From Nitrososphaeraceae archaeon (lineage in GTDB: Archaea > Thermoproteota > Nitrososphaeria > Nitrososphaerales > Nitrososphaeraceae), in NCBI GenBank assembly GCA_025936955.1, contig JAICSL010000088.1, positions 1 to 6,951 on the forward strand: 6,951 bases of DNA. The letters are read 5' to 3'. The translations under genes were made by a program, and so were the position numbers. Shown here in pieces: positions 5,406 to 6,951 of the stretch; position 1 is the first letter of the stretch; each line of letters begins with the position of its first letter. The notes under the pieces are model-generated. The model searched no databases, was not told where the DNA came from, and saw only the letters and a list, made by a program, of their open reading frames with translations.

Positions 5406-5438
5406 ATGTGTTACAATCATAGTACGATTGTAACACAT
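5406..5438. repeat. Near-perfect 33-bp palindrome, 13-bp arms
   Basis: ATGTGTTACAATC (5406-5418) is exactly complementary to GATTGTAACACAT (5426-5438). In the 7-bp centre two further pairs form after one mismatch. It lies 60 bp upstream of the DUF3892-like start, just beyond a candidate TATA box, and about 200 bp before the TPR promoter. It is symmetrical, with no T-tract on either side, so an operator for a dimeric regulator is more likely than a terminator. A remnant of a small mobile element is also possible. Confidence 0.75.
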
Positions 5439-5640
5439 CTTTAGACCAATCTCGCCACAAATTCTCCTTAGTGTACATTATCCACATAGATTATCAACTC
5501 ATAGAAAATTAGCTCATAGTATATCAAAATCTATGGTCAATAGAATCTACATTATTACATTCATGATTGGTTAGTGTCATTAGCTTCTTTTTACTTACAT
5601 AACCCTTCCTAGTGCCATTTTTAGAAACAAGTCCAGAATC

Positions 5641-5647
5641 TATTTAA
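5641..5647 (+). promoter_or_regulatory. TATA box of the TPR/winged-helix gene
   Basis: TATTTAA is centred about 27 bp before the ATG at 5671, predicting a leaderless transcript. The ATG at 5663 opens a frame of only three codons before a TGA that overlaps the true start. Confidence 0.6.
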
Positions 5648-5670
5648 CTGCGATAACACCAAATGCATTT

Positions 5671-6795
5671 ATGAGCAGATTCATTGGAAGGAAGTTTAGT
5701 AGAAAATCAGAGATACCTTCCGAAAACGTTGAACAAACTGGCCATGACAATGACTCAGAATTTCAGAAACGTGAGTTATTTAAGAGTGGCATCAATCATA
5801 TGGCGAATGAAAGATTAGAAGATGCCATTCGCAGCTTTGAATTTGCTTTAAGAATTGATCCAAAATATGTTGATGCATGGATTAAGAAGGGATATGCTCA
5901 TTTCCATTTAGGAGAGAATCAGAATGCCCTCGCTTCATATGATAGGGCCATTGAAATAGATATCAATAATGCTGAGGCTTGGAACCTTAAGGGTCTTACA
6001 TATTATAAAATAAGGAATTATGACAAGGCTATAGAAGCAGCTGAAAAGGCAGTTGATATCAACCCTAATGATGGTATGTCTTGGTATAATAAGGCATGTT
6101 ACCTGACATTGATGGGTAACGTGGATGATGGTATGGAATCTCTGAAACGTTCCATAGAAATAGATATTTCACATGCCAAGAAAGCAGTCAGTGACAGAGA
6201 TTTTGAAAATGCTAGAGGGGAAGAGGGATTTAGGAGAATTATTGAGGTTGTCATCTTAGAATCTATAAGGCAAGGGTATGAATATGTAGGAAAAATTGTG
6301 TGGATAACAGGAATGCGTAGAGAAGACGTTGAGGATGCAATCATGCGATTATCTATGAAAGGATTGGTAATAAGAAAGGAAAAGAAAACATTCACTAGTA
6401 AAGAGGAATTTTATGAGCTTAGCAAGGACGTTGTCGACAAAGTTGGGATGACCAAACGCTCTAATTTCCTTGGAAAGAGAAGAGAAGTTTATGCACCATT
6501 ACAGCAATTAAAAGAAATCAGCGAAATTCTTAGCCAAGCTAAAGATTCCATAGAAAATGGTGACGTCAATTCAACTCTAGCATACTTTGATCAGCTTATC
6601 AATCCTTCTAAGCACGGAAATGCGATGATTGAGCAATTCTTTGATGAACATAGAGATCTGAGGTTGTTTCAAATACGATTGAAAGACAAAGGTCAGCAAT
6701 ACATAAATTCTCACAAATCTGATCTCATTAAATTACTGTCAAATATTGATGCTCAAGTGCGAAACAATCCGATAACTCGATCGGCAGAGGACTGA
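5671..6795 (+). CDS. TPR-repeat protein with a C-terminal winged-helix-like domain, 374 residues
   Basis: The protein begins with a charged, probably disordered segment (1-33). Four tandem 34-residue TPR units follow at about 35-68, 69-102, 103-136 and 137-170, with typical ends such as ALRIDPKYVDAW, AIEIDINNAEAW and AVDINPNDGMSW. A short capping segment with the pattern DRDFENARGEEGFRRI (175-190) closes the repeat. Residues about 192-250 resemble a winged helix: a first helix, a second helix with YVGKIVWITG (205-214), a recognition-type helix REDVEDAIMRLSMKGLV (217-233) and a basic wing (IRKEKKTF). The remainder is helical and charged. TPRs bind protein partners, so the likely role is a cytoplasmic adaptor or regulator that may touch DNA; no target can be named. 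There is no signal peptide or membrane segment. The start is set by the TATA box 27 bp upstream. Confidence 0.88.
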   Translation: MSRFIGRKFSRKSEIPSENVEQTGHDNDSEFQKRELFKSGINHMANERLEDAIRSFEFALRIDPKYVDAWIKKGYAHFHLGENQNALASYDRAIEIDINNAEAWNLKGLTYYKIRNYDKAIEAAEKAVDINPNDGMSWYNKACYLTLMGNVDDGMESLKRSIEIDISHAKKAVSDRDFENARGEEGFRRIIEVVILESIRQGYEYVGKIVWITGMRREDVEDAIMRLSMKGLVIRKEKKTFTSKEEFYELSKDVVDKVGMTKRSNFLGKRREVYAPLQQLKEISEILSQAKDSIENGDVNSTLAYFDQLINPSKHGNAMIEQFFDEHRDLRLFQIRLKDKGQQYINSHKSDLIKLLSNIDAQVRNNPITRSAED

Positions 6796-6809
6796 ATAAG
6801 TTATTGTGC

Positions 6810-6831
6810 ATTAGTATTACTGACTACTAAT
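6810..6831 (+). repeat. Small inverted repeat after the TPR gene
   Basis: ATTAGTA (6810-6816) pairs with TACTAAT (6825-6831) around an 8-nt loop, 15 bp after the stop codon. The stem is AT-rich and weak, and no T-tract follows, so a role in termination is uncertain. Confidence 0.3.
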
Positions 6832-6910
6832 ATTCTCATACATTGATATTTATCCAAAATGAAGGTAAGTATTGTTTTATATGTAGATAGAATGCTTGAA
6901 TTTGATAATC

Positions 6911-6920
6911 TATTAATACC
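6911..6920 (+). promoter_or_regulatory. TATA box of a gene starting at the right edge
   Basis: TATTAATACC shares the core TTAATACC with the rps11 promoter (847-854) and lies about 25-27 bp before the ATG at 6940, just as at the other leaderless starts in this window. Confidence 0.5.
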
Positions 6921-6939
6921 TACGTGAAGAGATCGAGAT

Positions 6940-6951
6940 ATGGAAAAAATC
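6940..6951 (+). CDS. Probable start of the next gene (four codons visible)
   Basis: The ATG at 6940 opens a frame reading Met-Glu-Lys-Ile up to the window edge. The only support is the well-placed TATA box upstream, so the product cannot be identified. A GTG at 6924 opens another frame but would be too close to the TATA box for a leaderless start. Confidence 0.35.

Larger units (their letters stand above)
5347..5670. other. Divergent spacer between the DUF3892-like and TPR genes
   Basis: This 324-bp spacer must carry both promoters. The TPR gene has a clear TATA box at 5641. For the DUF3892-like gene the candidates are weaker: TTACTAAAAG on the minus strand at 5391-5400, or TTATTTTA at about 5361-5368, which is too close to the ATG. 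A 33-bp palindrome lies at 5406-5438. No ORF or RNA gene is visible. Confidence 0.55.

Noticed and set aside
6099..6395. Minus-strand open frame of 98 codons within the TPR gene
   Set aside because: It is a shadow of the TPR/winged-helix coding sequence.
6859..6927. 22-codon ORF before the right-edge gene
   Set aside because: It has no well-placed promoter and ends just before the better-supported start at 6940.

Overview
The window looks like part of an ammonia-oxidising archaeon of the class Nitrososphaeria (Thaumarchaeota), perhaps close to Nitrososphaera or Nitrosocosmicus. The evidence is an archaeal-type ribosomal protein uS11, an archaeal Spt5 with NGN and KOW domains, AT-rich DNA with long spacers, secreted proteins whose signal peptides end in Ala-Asn-Ala, and genes whose start codon lies about 27 bp after a TATA box, so that many transcripts should be leaderless. 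The class assignment rests on my recognition of these families, not on a database search.

Layout, left to right. Positions 1-828 hold the C-terminal part of thiamine-monophosphate kinase (thiL). A separate promoter then drives rps11 (876-1283). A spacer of about 700 bp follows, with T-tracts but no gene. On the minus strand lie a small conserved-looking hypothetical gene (1980-2276) and spt5 (2448-3065), each with its own TATA box. From 3350 to about 4600 is a patch of small exported or accessory genes: a truncated BNR/Asp-box secreted protein, a decayed stretch, a five-cysteine zinc-ribbon-like protein (4086-4340), and a self-contained unit for a 36-residue signal-peptide ORF (4457-4567). 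Positions 4568-5055 have no gene but contain a possible small RNA with a hairpin. A DUF3892-like gene (5056-5346, minus) and a TPR plus winged-helix protein (5671-6795, plus) are divergently arranged around a spacer carrying a near-perfect 33-bp palindrome. A TATA box and ATG at the right edge suggest that another gene starts at 6940.

There is no obvious shared pathway. The conserved genes are housekeeping (thiamine diphosphate synthesis, translation, transcription elongation) and appear as single-gene units, not in the usual ribosomal or secE-spt5-rpl11 clusters. The central part resembles an accessory region with partly decayed secreted-protein genes. I see no CRISPR array, transposase, tRNA or rRNA. 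The points most worth a second look are the 36-residue exported peptide unit, the duplicated signal-peptide-like DNA, the palindrome in the divergent spacer, the hairpin RNA candidate and the acidic N-terminal extension of Spt5.
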